Below are positions 26,911 through 35,042 of a DNA stretch of 64,000 bases, piece by piece (positions within the stretch are counted from its first letter, which is position 1; each line of letters opens with the position of its first letter). The position numbers and the translations under genes were made by a program. The stretch is from positions 124,001 through 188,000 of the forward strand of contig NZ_FNOT01000004.1 in assembly GCF_900107105.1 (NCBI RefSeq), in the 5' to 3' direction. Under the pieces are notes generated by a model. The model made no database searches, was not told the origin of the DNA, and saw only the letters and a program-made list of their open reading frames with translations. Source of the DNA: Geodermatophilus africanus (lineage in GTDB: Bacteria > Actinomycetota > Actinomycetes > Mycobacteriales > Geodermatophilaceae).

Positions 26911-28428
26911 GTGACGTCGCTGGACGCCCGGGCACTTCGGGACCTGGTCCTCGACCCCGGCTCCTACAAGAGCTGGGACTCCCCCATCACCGTCGGGGAC
27001 CTCCCGGAGCCCTACGCCGCCGAGCTGGCCCGGGCGGCCGAGCGGACGCGGCAGGACGAGTCGGTCACCACCGGCGAGGGGCAGCTGCGCGGACGGCGGG
27101 TCGCGGTGATCGCCGGCGAGTTCGGCTTCCTCGCCGGCTCGATCGGCGTGGCCGCGGCCGACCGGCTCATCAGCGCGGTCGAGCGGGCCACCGAGGAGGG
27201 ACTGCCGCTGCTGGCCGCGCCGGTGTCCGGCGGCACCCGGATGCAGGAGGGCACCGTCGCCTTCCTGCAGATGATCGGGATCACCGCGGCCATCGCGCGG
27301 CACAAGGAGGCCGGGCTGCCGTACCTGGTCTACCTGCGGGACCCCACGTTCGGCGGCGTCCTGGCCTCGTGGGGGTCGTTGGGGCACGTGACGATCGCCG
27401 AGCCCGGCGCCTCGATCGGCTTCCTCGGCCCGCGGGTCTACCAGGCGCTCTACGGCGAGCCCTTCCCCGAGGGCGTGCAGACCGCCGAGCACCTCGCCGA
27501 GCACGGGCTCATCGACGCCGTCGTCCCGCACGAGGAGATCGCCGAGGTCGCCGACCGGGCGCTGCGGGTGCTCGCCGCCCGGCAGACCTGGCACCGGGAC
27601 GTCGCCGACGCCGAGCGGCCGACGCCGGAGGACGGCACCGACACCGACGATCCCGAGGACGGCCGCAGCGCCTGGGACGTCGTCACCGCCTCCCGGCGCG
27701 CGGACCGGCCCGGCGTGCGGCGGCTGCTGCGCACCGCGGCCACCGACGTCGTCGGCCTGTCCGGCACCGGCGCCGGGGAGAAGGACCCCGGGCTGCTGCT
27801 CGCCCTGGCGCGCTTCGGCGGGGCGCCGTGCGTCGTCCTGGGTCAGGACCGGCGCGGGCAGTCCCTGTCGGCGCCGCTCGGGCCGGCCGCGCTGCGCGAG
27901 GCCCGGCGCGGCATGCGGCTGGCCGGCGAGCTGCGGCTGCCGCTGGTCACCCTCATCGACACCCCCGGCGCGGCGCTGTCCAAGGAGGCCGAGGAGGGCG
28001 GGCTGGCCGCGGAGATCGCCCGCTGCCTCGAGGACATGGTCGTGCTGCGAGCCCCCACGCTCGCGGTGCTGCTCGGCCAGGGCACCGGCGGCGGGGCGCT
28101 CGCGCTCGCGCCGGCCGACCGGGTGCTGGCCGCGGCCAACGGCTGGCTGGGCCCGCTGCCGCCCGAGGGCGCCTCGGCGATCGTGCACCGCACCGTCGAC
28201 CGGGCCGACGAGATGGCCGCGCACCAGGGCGTGCGGGCGACCGACCTGTGGCGGGCCGGCATCGTCGACCGCGTCGTCCCCGAGCGGCCGGACGCCGGGG
28301 ACGAGCCGGTGGAGTTCTGCCGGCGGCTGGGGCGCGTGCTCGGCGAGGAGCTGGCCAACCTGCTCGGGCGGGACGACGGCGAGCGGTTCCGCACGCGGCT
28401 GCACCGCTACCGCCACCTCGGCCGCTGA
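26911..28428 (+). CDS. fused acetyl/propionyl-CoA carboxyltransferase-type protein (AccD-AccA-like)
   Basis: The 505-residue crotonase-fold protein has an N-terminal beta half (LRGRRVAVIAGEFGFLAGSIG, PVSGGTRMQEGTVAF, FGGVLASWGSLGHVTIAEPGASIGF) and a C-terminal alpha half (GAPCVVLGQDRRGQ, LPLVTLIDTPGAALSKEAEEGG, VLLGQGTGGGALALAPADRV). It lacks the N-terminal zinc finger of AccD. Biotin carboxylase and BCCP genes are not nearby. In this cassette it could transfer the carboxyl group of malonyl-CoA, or serve another acyl-CoA. AGGAGG sits just before GTG 26911. A linker with GTDTDDPEDGRS (about 243-254) joins the halves. Confidence 0.88.
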   Translation: MTSLDARALRDLVLDPGSYKSWDSPITVGDLPEPYAAELARAAERTRQDESVTTGEGQLRGRRVAVIAGEFGFLAGSIGVAAADRLISAVERATEEGLPLLAAPVSGGTRMQEGTVAFLQMIGITAAIARHKEAGLPYLVYLRDPTFGGVLASWGSLGHVTIAEPGASIGFLGPRVYQALYGEPFPEGVQTAEHLAEHGLIDAVVPHEEIAEVADRALRVLAARQTWHRDVADAERPTPEDGTDTDDPEDGRSAWDVVTASRRADRPGVRRLLRTAATDVVGLSGTGAGEKDPGLLLALARFGGAPCVVLGQDRRGQSLSAPLGPAALREARRGMRLAGELRLPLVTLIDTPGAALSKEAEEGGLAAEIARCLEDMVVLRAPTLAVLLGQGTGGGALALAPADRVLAAANGWLGPLPPEGASAIVHRTVDRADEMAAHQGVRATDLWRAGIVDRVVPERPDAGDEPVEFCRRLGRVLGEELANLLGRDDGERFRTRLHRYRHLGR

Positions 28429-28443
28429 GGGGCCCTCCCCTCA
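28426..28443. terminator. perfect inverted repeat overlapping the carboxyltransferase stop
   Basis: TGAGGGG, loop CCCT, CCCCTCA forms a 7-bp perfect stem that starts with the TGA stop codon at 28426. It is likely a terminator for the malonate-type cassette. The remaining 160 bp up to the convergent MarR gene show nothing further. Confidence 0.45.
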
Positions 28444-28606
28444 CGGGCAGGTGAGCTGATCGCGCCGGTCCTGGCTCGCCACCGGTGCCGAGCCAGGACC
28501 CGCGGTGGGAAGCCAGGACGCCGGCCGGCTGCCGGACACCCGCGGCCCGGACCGTCGCGAGCCAGTGACGCCGTGCGCGGGAGAAGGGCTCCCGGTCAGC
28601 CGGCGG

Positions 28607-29197
28607 TCACACCCCGGCCGGCGCCGCACGGCCGGCCCGTCGGGCGGTGCCCGCCGCGACGCCCGCGTCGTCACCGGCCGGCGACAGCTCGGCCCCCTCC
28701 TGGAGGCGGAGGCGGTGGTCGGGGTCGAGCCGGTCGAGCACCGCCTGCAGCGCCTCGCCGAGGGCGCGGGTCTGCTCGTCGGTGAGCGGGTCGAACAGCG
28801 CGGCGCGGACCGCCTCGACGTGACCGGGGGCGACCGACCGGACGACCTCCCACCCGGCGTCGGTGAGGACGGCGAGGTTCCCCCGGCCGTCCTCGGCGGA
28901 GCGCTCGCGGCGGACCCAGCCGCGCTCCTCCAGCCGCGCGACGGTGTGCGAGAGCCGGCTCTGCGACTGGTTGGCGCGGCGGGCCAGGTCGCTCATCCGC
29001 CGGCTGCGCCCGGGCGCCTCCGACAGCATGGCCAGCACGACGTAGGCGGCGTGGCTCAGGCCGGCGTCACGCTGGAGCTGGGCGTCGAGCACCCGCGGGA
29101 GCAGCTCGGTGACACTCAGCCACGTCCGCCAGATCCGCTGCTGCTCCTCGTCGAGCCACCGCTGCGCCACGCCCGGAACGGTACGTCCGCGCGACAC
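28607..29197 (-). CDS. MarR-family transcriptional regulator
   Basis: The 196-residue protein (or 187 from the in-frame GTG at 29170) has a central winged helix: GLSHAAYVVLAMLSEAPGRSRRMSDLARRANQSQSRLSHTVARLEERGWVRRE, with the wing DGRGNLAVLTDAG. A dimerisation helix follows (ALGEALQAVLDRLDPD). The C-terminal 30 residues are Ala/Gly-rich. It most resembles the actinobacterial MarR group starting MAQRWLDEEQQRIWRTW. Its target is unknown; it converges with the malonate-type cassette. Confidence 0.9.
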   Translation of the reverse strand: MSRGRTVPGVAQRWLDEEQQRIWRTWLSVTELLPRVLDAQLQRDAGLSHAAYVVLAMLSEAPGRSRRMSDLARRANQSQSRLSHTVARLEERGWVRRERSAEDGRGNLAVLTDAGWEVVRSVAPGHVEAVRAALFDPLTDEQTRALGEALQAVLDRLDPDHRLRLQEGAELSPAGDDAGVAAGTARRAGRAAPAGV

Positions 29198-29215
29198 GCC
29201 GGGCCCATCTGGAGG

Positions 29216-29380
29216 TCATCCCTCGACGCGGATCGCCAGGACGGCGATGTCGTCCTCGCGGTCGCAGCGCACCGGGTCCAGCACGCGGTCGAGGATCGCG
29301 TCGGCCGGCAGGCCCTGCAGCCCACCGAGTGTGGCGGCGAGCGCGCTGGTGCCGGCGTCGATGTCGCGAAGGCTCAGCGC
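29216..29380 (-). pseudogene. C-terminal fragment of a SpoIIE-type PP2C phosphatase
   Basis: Some 54 codons read LRDIDAGTSALAATLGGLQG to DREDDIAVLAIRVEG and stop at 29216. The DREDDIAVLAIRV end is the conserved metal-site strand of SpoIIE/RsbU-like serine phosphatases, and the preceding part matches their penultimate helix. Upstream the frame runs into an unrelated gene and loses the pattern. The rest of the phosphatase is absent, so this is a leftover fragment. Confidence 0.65.
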
Positions 29381-29841
29381 AGCGGGATGTCGTGCCCCGG
29401 GCCGCGCTCGTCGTCCTCCCGCGGACCGTGCCACCGCCGGTCGGCCTCGGCGATGGGGACGTCGTTGATGCTGGCCTCGCGCCGGCGCATGAGCCCGTGC
29501 TCGTCGAACTCCCACAGCTCGTTGCCGTAGCTGTGGAACCACCGGCCCTCGGCGTCGTGCCACTCGTACTGGAAGCGGACGGCGATGCGGTCGTCGGTGA
29601 AGCCCCACAGGCTCTTGCGGAGCACGTAGTCGAGCTCGCGCGCCCACTTGCGTTCCAGGAAGTCGACGATCTCCGCCCGGCCGGTGAGGAACTCGTCGCG
29701 GTTCCGCCAGACCGAGTCCTCGGTGTAGGCGAGGCTCACGCGGTGCGGGTCGCGGGTGTTCCAGGCGTCCTCGGCGGCCTGCACCTTGGTGAGCGCGCTG
29801 TCGTGGTCGAACGGCGGCAACGGTGGACGGGGCTCGGTCAC
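29374..29841 (-). CDS. NTF2-like/DUF1348 family protein
   Basis: The 155-residue protein has the small alpha/beta cone fold of the NTF2 superfamily: [47 protein letters not shown], then [39 protein letters not shown]. This matches the DUF1348 group of unknown function. A GGAGGAG ribosome site 10 nt before GTG 29841 decides the start. An ATG at 29925 would add 28 residues encoded by a duplicated 21-bp sequence (about 29855-29900). Its 3' end overlaps the SpoIIE-phosphatase fragment by a few bases. Confidence 0.86.
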   Translation of the reverse strand: MTEPRPPLPPFDHDSALTKVQAAEDAWNTRDPHRVSLAYTEDSVWRNRDEFLTGRAEIVDFLERKWARELDYVLRKSLWGFTDDRIAVRFQYEWHDAEGRWFHSYGNELWEFDEHGLMRRREASINDVPIAEADRRWHGPREDDERGPGHDIPLR

Positions 29842-30231
29842 GGCGGCGCTCTCCTCCTCGGGTGCGGGGACCGCCTCCTCGGGTGCGGGGACCGCCGGAT
29901 CCTGCCCCGCCCGGCGACGGGTCACCCGTCGTCCGGTCAGCCTCCGGGGCCGACCCCGCCACGCCGCGGCAGCACCGACGTCGACCGCCTGCCGGGTCGG
30001 CCTCGGGCACCCTCACGGGCGTGGACTCCCGACGGTCGGTGTGGCGGCGAACGGCCCCCGCTCACCGTGCAACGCCGGGCCCCGGCGGACCCGTGTCCGT
30101 GCGACGAGCCATCCCCCGCGGAGCGGGACACTCCCCGCCCGCACGTGGACGGGCGCCGTCGCGGCGCGCATCATTGGCAGTCGCCGGGTGAGAGTGCCAG
30201 CCCGGCCCGTCCGACGAGGAGTACCACCACC
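29842..30231. other. intergenic region, no gene recognised
   Basis: The only structure seen is a direct duplication of about 21 bp (cctcctcgggtgcggggacc repeated near 29855-29900). It is followed by low-complexity GC-rich DNA. Frames that stay open are Pro/Arg/Ala-rich shadows. It separates divergent genes, so it should hold both promoters. Confidence 0.5.
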
Positions 30232-30597
30232 GTGCCCACGTACCAGTACGCCTGCACCAACCCCGACGGGAAGCACCAGTTCGAAGTGGTGCAGAGCTTC
30301 ACCGACGCCCCGGTGAGCGAGTGCCCCGAGTGCGGCAGCACGGTGCGCAAGGTCTACGGGTCGGTCGGCGTGGTCTTCAAGGGCTCGGGCTTCTACCGCA
30401 CCGACAGCCGCTCCACGGCGTCGTCGAACGGGTCGGGCTCGTCGTCCGACGGCACCACGTCCGACGGCAAGAAGTCCGACGGCAAGAAGTCCGACGGCAA
30501 GAAGGACGCCGCGCCCGCCGCCAGCAGCTCGTCGTCCTCGGGCTCCTCCTCGTCGGGCGGCTCCGGCTCCACCTCGAGCAGCGCCGCCGCCAGCTGA
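30232..30597 (+). CDS. FmdB-family zinc-ribbon protein with Ser/Gly/Lys-rich tail
   Basis: The 121-residue protein has an FmdB-type N-terminus (VPTYQYAC, HQFEVVQSFTDAPVSECPEC, FKGSGFYRTDSR). The second Cys pair (CPEC) is intact. The first is changed: CTNPDG replaces the usual CxxC, so only three metal-ligand Cys remain unless another residue helps. The C-terminal 60 residues are a disordered run with SDGKK repeated three times and then Ser/Gly blocks. GTG 30232 follows a GAGGAG ribosome site. Function in the family is regulatory and poorly known. Confidence 0.88.
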   Translation: MPTYQYACTNPDGKHQFEVVQSFTDAPVSECPECGSTVRKVYGSVGVVFKGSGFYRTDSRSTASSNGSGSSSDGTTSDGKKSDGKKSDGKKDAAPAASSSSSSGSSSSGGSGSTSSSAAAS

Positions 30598-30679
30598 CCC
30601 GCGATCCACAGGCGGCCGCCGGCTCCACAACCCGGCGTCCGCCGCCCCGCCGGCGGCCGAGGGCGGCCAGCGTGTCGGC

Positions 30680-31327
30680 ATGGTCCGCCTCCGCCGGCCG
30701 CGCCGGCCGCTGCACACCGCCCGGCAGGTCCTGGCCGCGCTGCTCGCCGCCACCGCCCTCGTCCTGGCTCTCCGCCCGGCGCCGGAACCCTCCCCCGTGC
30801 CGGCCACCGTGCCGGTCGTCGTCGCCGCGGCCGACCTCGCTCCGGGGGCCGTCCTCACCACCGGGGACGTCGCCGTCGCGCACTACCCTCCCGAGCTGCG
30901 CCCGGCCGGCACGGTCGAGGACCCGGCCGCGGTCGTGGGCCGGGTCCTCGCCGGCGGCCTCCGGCCGGGCGTACCGCTGACCGACGCCGGACTGGTCGGG
31001 GCCGGCCTGACCGACCGGCTCGGCGCCGGGCAGGTCGCCGCGCCGGTGCGGCCCTCCGACCTCGCGGTCACCTCGCTGGTGCGGCCCGGCGACCGGGTCG
31101 ACGTCCTGGCCACGCCGCCGGGTGCCGCCCGGGCCGAGGTGGTCGCCGCCGGGGCCCCGGTCCTGGCCGCCCCCGGGCGGGAGGACGACGGACTGCTGCT
31201 GGTCGCCGTCGACGCCGACACCGCGGCCCGGCTGGCCGCCGCGGCCACCACCGCGACGCTGACGCTCAGCCTCCCGCCACGCTCGGCGGGCGGTGCCGGA
31301 CCGGCGGCGACCGGTGTGGGTGGATGA
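30680..31327 (+). CDS. SAF-domain (CpaB/RcpC-like) protein
   Basis: The 215-residue protein has a basic N-terminus and one transmembrane helix ([19 protein letters not shown]). A periplasmic SAF domain follows ([52 protein letters not shown]) and then the CpaB-like strand [16 protein letters not shown]. In Flp/Tad pilus systems CpaB supports secretin assembly, but no other tad genes are here. It is a stand-alone homologue. Its stop overlaps the start of the mscL-like gene (ATGA). Confidence 0.85.
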   Translation: MVRLRRPRRPLHTARQVLAALLAATALVLALRPAPEPSPVPATVPVVVAAADLAPGAVLTTGDVAVAHYPPELRPAGTVEDPAAVVGRVLAGGLRPGVPLTDAGLVGAGLTDRLGAGQVAAPVRPSDLAVTSLVRPGDRVDVLATPPGAARAEVVAAGAPVLAAPGREDDGLLLVAVDADTAARLAAAATTATLTLSLPPRSAGGAGPAATGVGG

Positions 31328-31624
31328 CGCCCAAGGGCATCGAAGACTTCCTGCTGAGCGGCAACGTCGTCGAGCTCGCCGTCGCCGTCGTCATCGGTGC
31401 CGCGTTCACCGCCGTCGTCGACCAGTTCGCCGAGTCGTTCCTGACCCCGCTGGTCAACGTCGTCGGCGGACGGGGGCCGGCTCGGCGGCGCCGTCGATGT
31501 CGATGGGCAGGCGTCCACCTGGGGCGCGTTCGTCAGCCAGCTGGTCACCTTCGTCATGACCGCGGCCGTCATCTACTCCCTCGTCGTGCTGCCGATGAAG
31601 GCGCTCGTCGAGCGGTGGGGGTAG
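31324..31624 (+). pseudogene. mscL: MscL-family mechanosensitive channel, frameshifted as read
   Basis: The N-terminal half reads [49 protein letters not shown] in one frame: the MscL amphipathic helix and TM1. The C-terminal half reads [19 protein letters not shown], then [19 protein letters not shown] and KALVERWG: periplasmic loop and TM2. It lies in another frame and ends with TAG at 31624. Removing one G from the G5 run at 31472-31476 joins the two into about 99 residues. That is short for MscL (usually about 130), mainly at the C-terminal bundle. This is either a real inactivating mutation or a homopolymer sequencing error. Confidence 0.8.
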
Positions 31625-31636
31625 GAGGGTCCTCGT

Positions 31637-32332
31637 TCAGTCGCTGCCCCAGTGCGGCGGCCGGTCCTCGAGGTGGCGCCGATCGGCGGCCGACAGCTCC
31701 TCGGGGCGCTCGCCCCAGCCGACGTCCCGGTCGTCGGGGGCCCGCTCGGCGGGCGCGGCCGGCGTGGGTCGCGGCGGCTCCGCCTGCGGCTGCCCGAGCC
31801 CGTCGAGGACCTGCGCGGCCGGCAGCGCGGCCAGCGCGGCGCCCGGCACGGCCAGCTTGCTCCCCCGGGTGCCCGACCCGACGACGACCAGCTCGGCGGC
31901 CGCGACGGCGGGGTCCACCAGCACCGGCCAGGACGGCGGCAGCCCGAGCGGCGTGATGCCCCCGTACGCCATGCCGCTCTCGGCGACGGCGACGTCCTGG
32001 GGCGCGAAGGAGACCTTGCGCGCGCCGAGGTGGCGGCGCACCAGGCCGTTGACGTCCGCGCGGGCGGTCGCCGGGACCAGGCACGCGGCCAGCTCGGTCT
32101 GCCCGGCACGACGGGCGGCGACCACCACGCAGTTGGCCGAGACCTCCAGGGGCACCCCGTAGGCCTCGGTGAAGGCGGCGGTGTCGGCGAGGTCGGGGTC
32201 GATCTCGGCCACCCAGGCGGGCGCGGCCAGCACGCCCAGCGCCGCGGCCACCGGGGCGGCGAGCAGCTCGGGCCGCTCGGTGGCGGGGGTCCAGGTCAGC
32301 GAGCCGAGCCGGGGGGCGGTCGAGGCGTCCAC
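31637..32332 (-). CDS. YbaK/ProX-type aminoacyl-tRNA deacylase family protein
   Basis: The 231-residue protein contains a YbaK/prolyl-tRNA-deacylase-like domain: [62 protein letters not shown], then [19 protein letters not shown]. The conserved Lys in ARKVSFA corresponds to the family's key lysine. A 60-residue acidic, Pro-rich C-terminal tail is extra. It likely edits mischarged tRNA, but the cognate tRNA is unknown. It converges on the mscL-like gene with 12 bp between stops. Confidence 0.87.
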   Translation of the reverse strand: MDASTAPRLGSLTWTPATERPELLAAPVAAALGVLAAPAWVAEIDPDLADTAAFTEAYGVPLEVSANCVVVAARRAGQTELAACLVPATARADVNGLVRRHLGARKVSFAPQDVAVAESGMAYGGITPLGLPPSWPVLVDPAVAAAELVVVGSGTRGSKLAVPGAALAALPAAQVLDGLGQPQAEPPRPTPAAPAERAPDDRDVGWGERPEELSAADRRHLEDRPPHWGSD

Positions 32333-32422
32333 GCCGACGATCCTGCCGTGGCGGCCGGATCACCGCGGCGGGCGGCCGGATCCCCGCTGGTCCGGTGCCC
32401 GCCCGGCCCGCAGGATGGGCCC

Positions 32423-32785
32423 ATGATCGGCCAGTTGCACTCCGTCGTCATCGACGCGCCGGACGCGTACGCCCTCGCCCGGTTCTACGCCGACCTGCTC
32501 GGGATGGAGGTCAGCAAGGGCTCGCCGGGCGACGACTGGGTCGTCGTCACCGGCCAGGGGTACCGGCTCGCCTTCCAGCAGGCACCGGACCTGCGGCCGC
32601 CGGACTGGCCCGACCCGGAGCGCCCCCAGCAGTTCCACCTCGACGTCCGGGTGGCCGACGTCGACGCGGCCGAGCCGGAGGTGCTCGCGCTCGGCGCCCG
32701 GAAGCTGCCCGGCGGCGGCGGCGACTTCCGCGTCTACGCCGACCCGGCCGGTCACCCGTTCTGCCTCGTGTGGGATGCCGCGTGA
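32423..32785 (+). CDS. VOC/glyoxalase-like domain protein
   Basis: The 120-residue single VOC module reads LHSVVIDAPDAYALARFYADLLGMEV, then QQFHLDVRVADVDAAEPEVLALGARKL and FRVYADPAGHPFCLVWD. Metal-ligand positions are recognisable (His in LHSV, His in FHLDV). It belongs to the glyoxalase/bleomycin-resistance superfamily; no substrate can be inferred. Its TGA overlaps the GTG of the next gene, so the two are translationally coupled. Confidence 0.9.
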   Translation: MIGQLHSVVIDAPDAYALARFYADLLGMEVSKGSPGDDWVVVTGQGYRLAFQQAPDLRPPDWPDPERPQQFHLDVRVADVDAAEPEVLALGARKLPGGGGDFRVYADPAGHPFCLVWDAA

Positions 32786-33201
32786 GCGCCGACCTGCCCG
32801 CGGTCGACCTCGCGTCGGCCAGCCGGTTCGTCGCCGCCACCGCGTTCGACGTCGGCGAGGTCAGCGGCACCCGCGTGACCGGGACGGTCCAGGTCGGACC
32901 CGAGCAGCACACTCCGTGGGGCGTCGTCCACGGCGGGCTCTACTGCGCCGTCATCGAGTCGGCCGCCAGCATCGGCGCCAGCGTGGCGGTGGCCGAGGGC
33001 GGGCAGTTCGCCGTCGGGGTCAACAACAACACCGACTTCATCCGCTCGATGACCGAGGGGCGGCTCGACGTCGTCGCCGAGCCGGTGCAGCAGGGCCGCA
33101 CCCAGCAGCTCTGGCAGGTCCTGCTCACCCGCGCCGACGACGGCAAGCTCGTCGCCCGCGGTCAGGTGCGGCTGCAGAACGTGCGCCGACCCGGGGCGTG
33201 A
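32782..33201 (+). CDS. PaaI-type hotdog-fold thioesterase
   Basis: The 139-residue acyl-CoA thioesterase-like protein has the hotdog helix and catalytic region HTPWGVVHGGLYCAVIESAAS (the HGG motif with downstream Glu). The strand FAVGVNNNTDFIRSMTEGRLDVVAEPVQQGRTQQLWQV follows. It probably hydrolyses aromatic or medium-chain acyl-CoA thioesters. GTG 32782 overlaps the upstream stop, and its own TGA overlaps the next GTG, making a three-gene coupled operon (VOC, thioesterase, kinase-like). Confidence 0.92.
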   Translation: MSADLPAVDLASASRFVAATAFDVGEVSGTRVTGTVQVGPEQHTPWGVVHGGLYCAVIESAASIGASVAVAEGGQFAVGVNNNTDFIRSMTEGRLDVVAEPVQQGRTQQLWQVLLTRADDGKLVARGQVRLQNVRRPGA

Positions 33202-34079
33202 CGGCCCCCGGCCGGGTGGCGCGGGCACTGCTCGCGGCCCGGGCGGTGGCGGCCGGGCACGGGGTCCGGTCGGCGGAGCCGCGGGTGCTGCAGGACGGCG
33301 TGAACGTCGTCGTCCACCTCGCGCCGGCGCCGGTCGTCGCGCGGGTGGCGACGTTGACTCCCCTGCTGCGGCCCGCGCCGCTGCGCTCGTTCGCCCGCGA
33401 GGTCGCCGTCGCGGGTGCTCTGGCGGCGGTGGGCGCGCCGGTCGTCCCGCCGAGCGACCTGCTGCCGCCGGGGCCGCACCGGTACGCCGGGCTCGAGCTC
33501 TCCTTCTGGCGGCACGTCGAGGTGCTGCCCTCGGTGCCGTCGCCGGGTGAGGCGGCCGGAGCGCTGGTCGAGCTGCACGGCTCCCTCGCCGGCCTGCCGG
33601 TGGACGGCGCGCCGCTGGACACCCCGCTCGACGACCTGGCCCGCTTCGCCGCGCTGGGCCGCGCGTGGGGCGCTCCCCCGGCGCTGCTGGACCGTCTCGG
33701 GGGGCGGCTGGCGGAGCTGCGGCCGCGGCTGTCCGGTGAGGTGGTGCAGCTGCACGGCGACGCACACCCGGGCAACCTGCTCGCCACCCCCGACGGCTGG
33801 CGGTGGACCGACCTCGAGGACACCTGCGCCGGCCCGCGTGCCTGGGACCTCGCCTGCCTGCGCAGCACCTCCCGGCTCGACGGTCGGGCCGCGCTGGACG
33901 CGATCGGCGGCCCCTCCGACGCCGAGCTGGCGCCGTGGCTGGAGCTGCGCCGGCTGCACGCCGCCGCGTGGACGCTGGCCGCCGCCGCCGGGCACCCGGA
34001 GCTGCGGCCGGCCGCGGACGAACGGATGGCGGCCGCGCTGGGCGCGGTTCACGCGAGCGGTAGGGCCGGCTCGCGGTAG
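33198..34079 (+). CDS. aminoglycoside-phosphotransferase-fold kinase
   Basis: The 293-residue protein has the APH/choline-kinase fold. The catalytic loop is VQLHGDAHPGNLLATPDG and the metal-binding Asp lies in WRWTDLEDTCAGPRAWDLACL. The N-terminal lobe (VARVATLTPLLRPAPLRSFAREVAVAGALAAVGAPVVPP) lacks a strong Walker motif, as usual. The substrate is unknown; such genes are common in actinobacteria and are not necessarily resistance genes. Its last 31 bases overlap the convergent gene at 34049. Confidence 0.88.
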   Translation: MTAPGRVARALLAARAVAAGHGVRSAEPRVLQDGVNVVVHLAPAPVVARVATLTPLLRPAPLRSFAREVAVAGALAAVGAPVVPPSDLLPPGPHRYAGLELSFWRHVEVLPSVPSPGEAAGALVELHGSLAGLPVDGAPLDTPLDDLARFAALGRAWGAPPALLDRLGGRLAELRPRLSGEVVQLHGDAHPGNLLATPDGWRWTDLEDTCAGPRAWDLACLRSTSRLDGRAALDAIGGPSDAELAPWLELRRLHAAAWTLAAAAGHPELRPAADERMAAALGAVHASGRAGSR

Positions 34080-35011
34080 GTCGTGCCGGCGAGGGCCGGC
34101 GGCAGCACATCGGGGCCGATGACGACGGAGAACAAGGCGCGCGGGTCCTGCAGCGTGGCCGGCGGGCGGGCCGCCGCGCGGGGGACCACGCGGTCCCAGC
34201 GGGCGGGACGGCGGTGCGGCAGCAGCTCGCGCCCCTCGAACAGGTAGTCGCCGAGCACCTCCCCGACCAACAGCCCGGCGCCGTGCTCGATGGGCAGAGC
34301 GACCGGGTCGCCGGGGCGGATCTCGTCGAGGAAGGCCGAGAGCTGGCGCAGGTCCTTGGCGGGGCGGCGGCCGGAGATCTCCTTGGACAGCGCGCGCAGC
34401 TCGACTGGCGACAGCCCGGTGGCGTCGACGTCGATGCCGGACTGGGTGCCCAGCCCCACCACGCCGGCGGCCAGGCAGGCGCCGAGCTCGTTGTGCGCGC
34501 GGGGGCGGACCACCCAGACCCGCGTCCCCTCGGGCGGCGGCGCCGGCGGGACGTCGTCGGGCTCGGGCCAGACGTAGGGCAGGTCCTCGGGCTCGGCGCC
34601 GAAGCGCGGCCGGAACAGCGGCCGGTAGAAGTCCGGCTCCTTGGCCAGCAAATTCGACCGGTGCGACAGGTGCACCGCCTCGTCGCCGACCCAGGTGGGC
34701 AGCATCCCGGCGCGGACGAGCTCCTCCTGCGGCACGCCGACCACGTCGGGGGCGAACTCCGCGATCAGGGTGTGCGTGGTGTCGGCGAACCCGCGCTCCC
34801 GCCAGATCCGCACCGTGGCCAGCCCGTAGGCGACCAGCGCCGGGGTGCGGCCGCGCCACATGCGGACCACCGGGTGCGAGGTCCAGCCGTAGTCGGGGAG
34901 CTCCAGGGCGCGCAGCACCTGCAGCGTCTCGACCCGCTGCTTGCCCAGGCGGGGCGAGTCCAGGAGGCGGGCGCTCTCCTCGAAGTCGGCCACCGGCAGG
35001 AAGGTCTGCAT
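34049..35011 (-). CDS. MSMEG_6728-type protein, pyrimidine-dimer glycosylase-like N-terminus
   Basis: The 320-residue protein starts MQTFLPVADFEESARLLDSPRLGKQRVETLQVLRAL. This is the pyrimidine-dimer DNA glycosylase/endonuclease V-like domain found in the mycobacterial MSMEG_6728 family (HPVVRMWRGRTPALVAYG, ERGFADTTHTLIAEF). The C-terminal half (about 165-310) is a separate domain with RVWVVRPRAHNELGACLAAGVVGLG, which resembles restriction- or EVE-type modules. A DNA-repair or modified-base role is plausible, not shown. ATG 35011 is the domain start. Confidence 0.82.
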   Translation of the reverse strand: MQTFLPVADFEESARLLDSPRLGKQRVETLQVLRALELPDYGWTSHPVVRMWRGRTPALVAYGLATVRIWRERGFADTTHTLIAEFAPDVVGVPQEELVRAGMLPTWVGDEAVHLSHRSNLLAKEPDFYRPLFRPRFGAEPEDLPYVWPEPDDVPPAPPPEGTRVWVVRPRAHNELGACLAAGVVGLGTQSGIDVDATGLSPVELRALSKEISGRRPAKDLRQLSAFLDEIRPGDPVALPIEHGAGLLVGEVLGDYLFEGRELLPHRRPARWDRVVPRAAARPPATLQDPRALFSVVIGPDVLPPALAGTTYREPALPLA

Positions 35012-35042
35012 CGACGGCCTTCCTGCCCGTCCCGGCGCGGCG

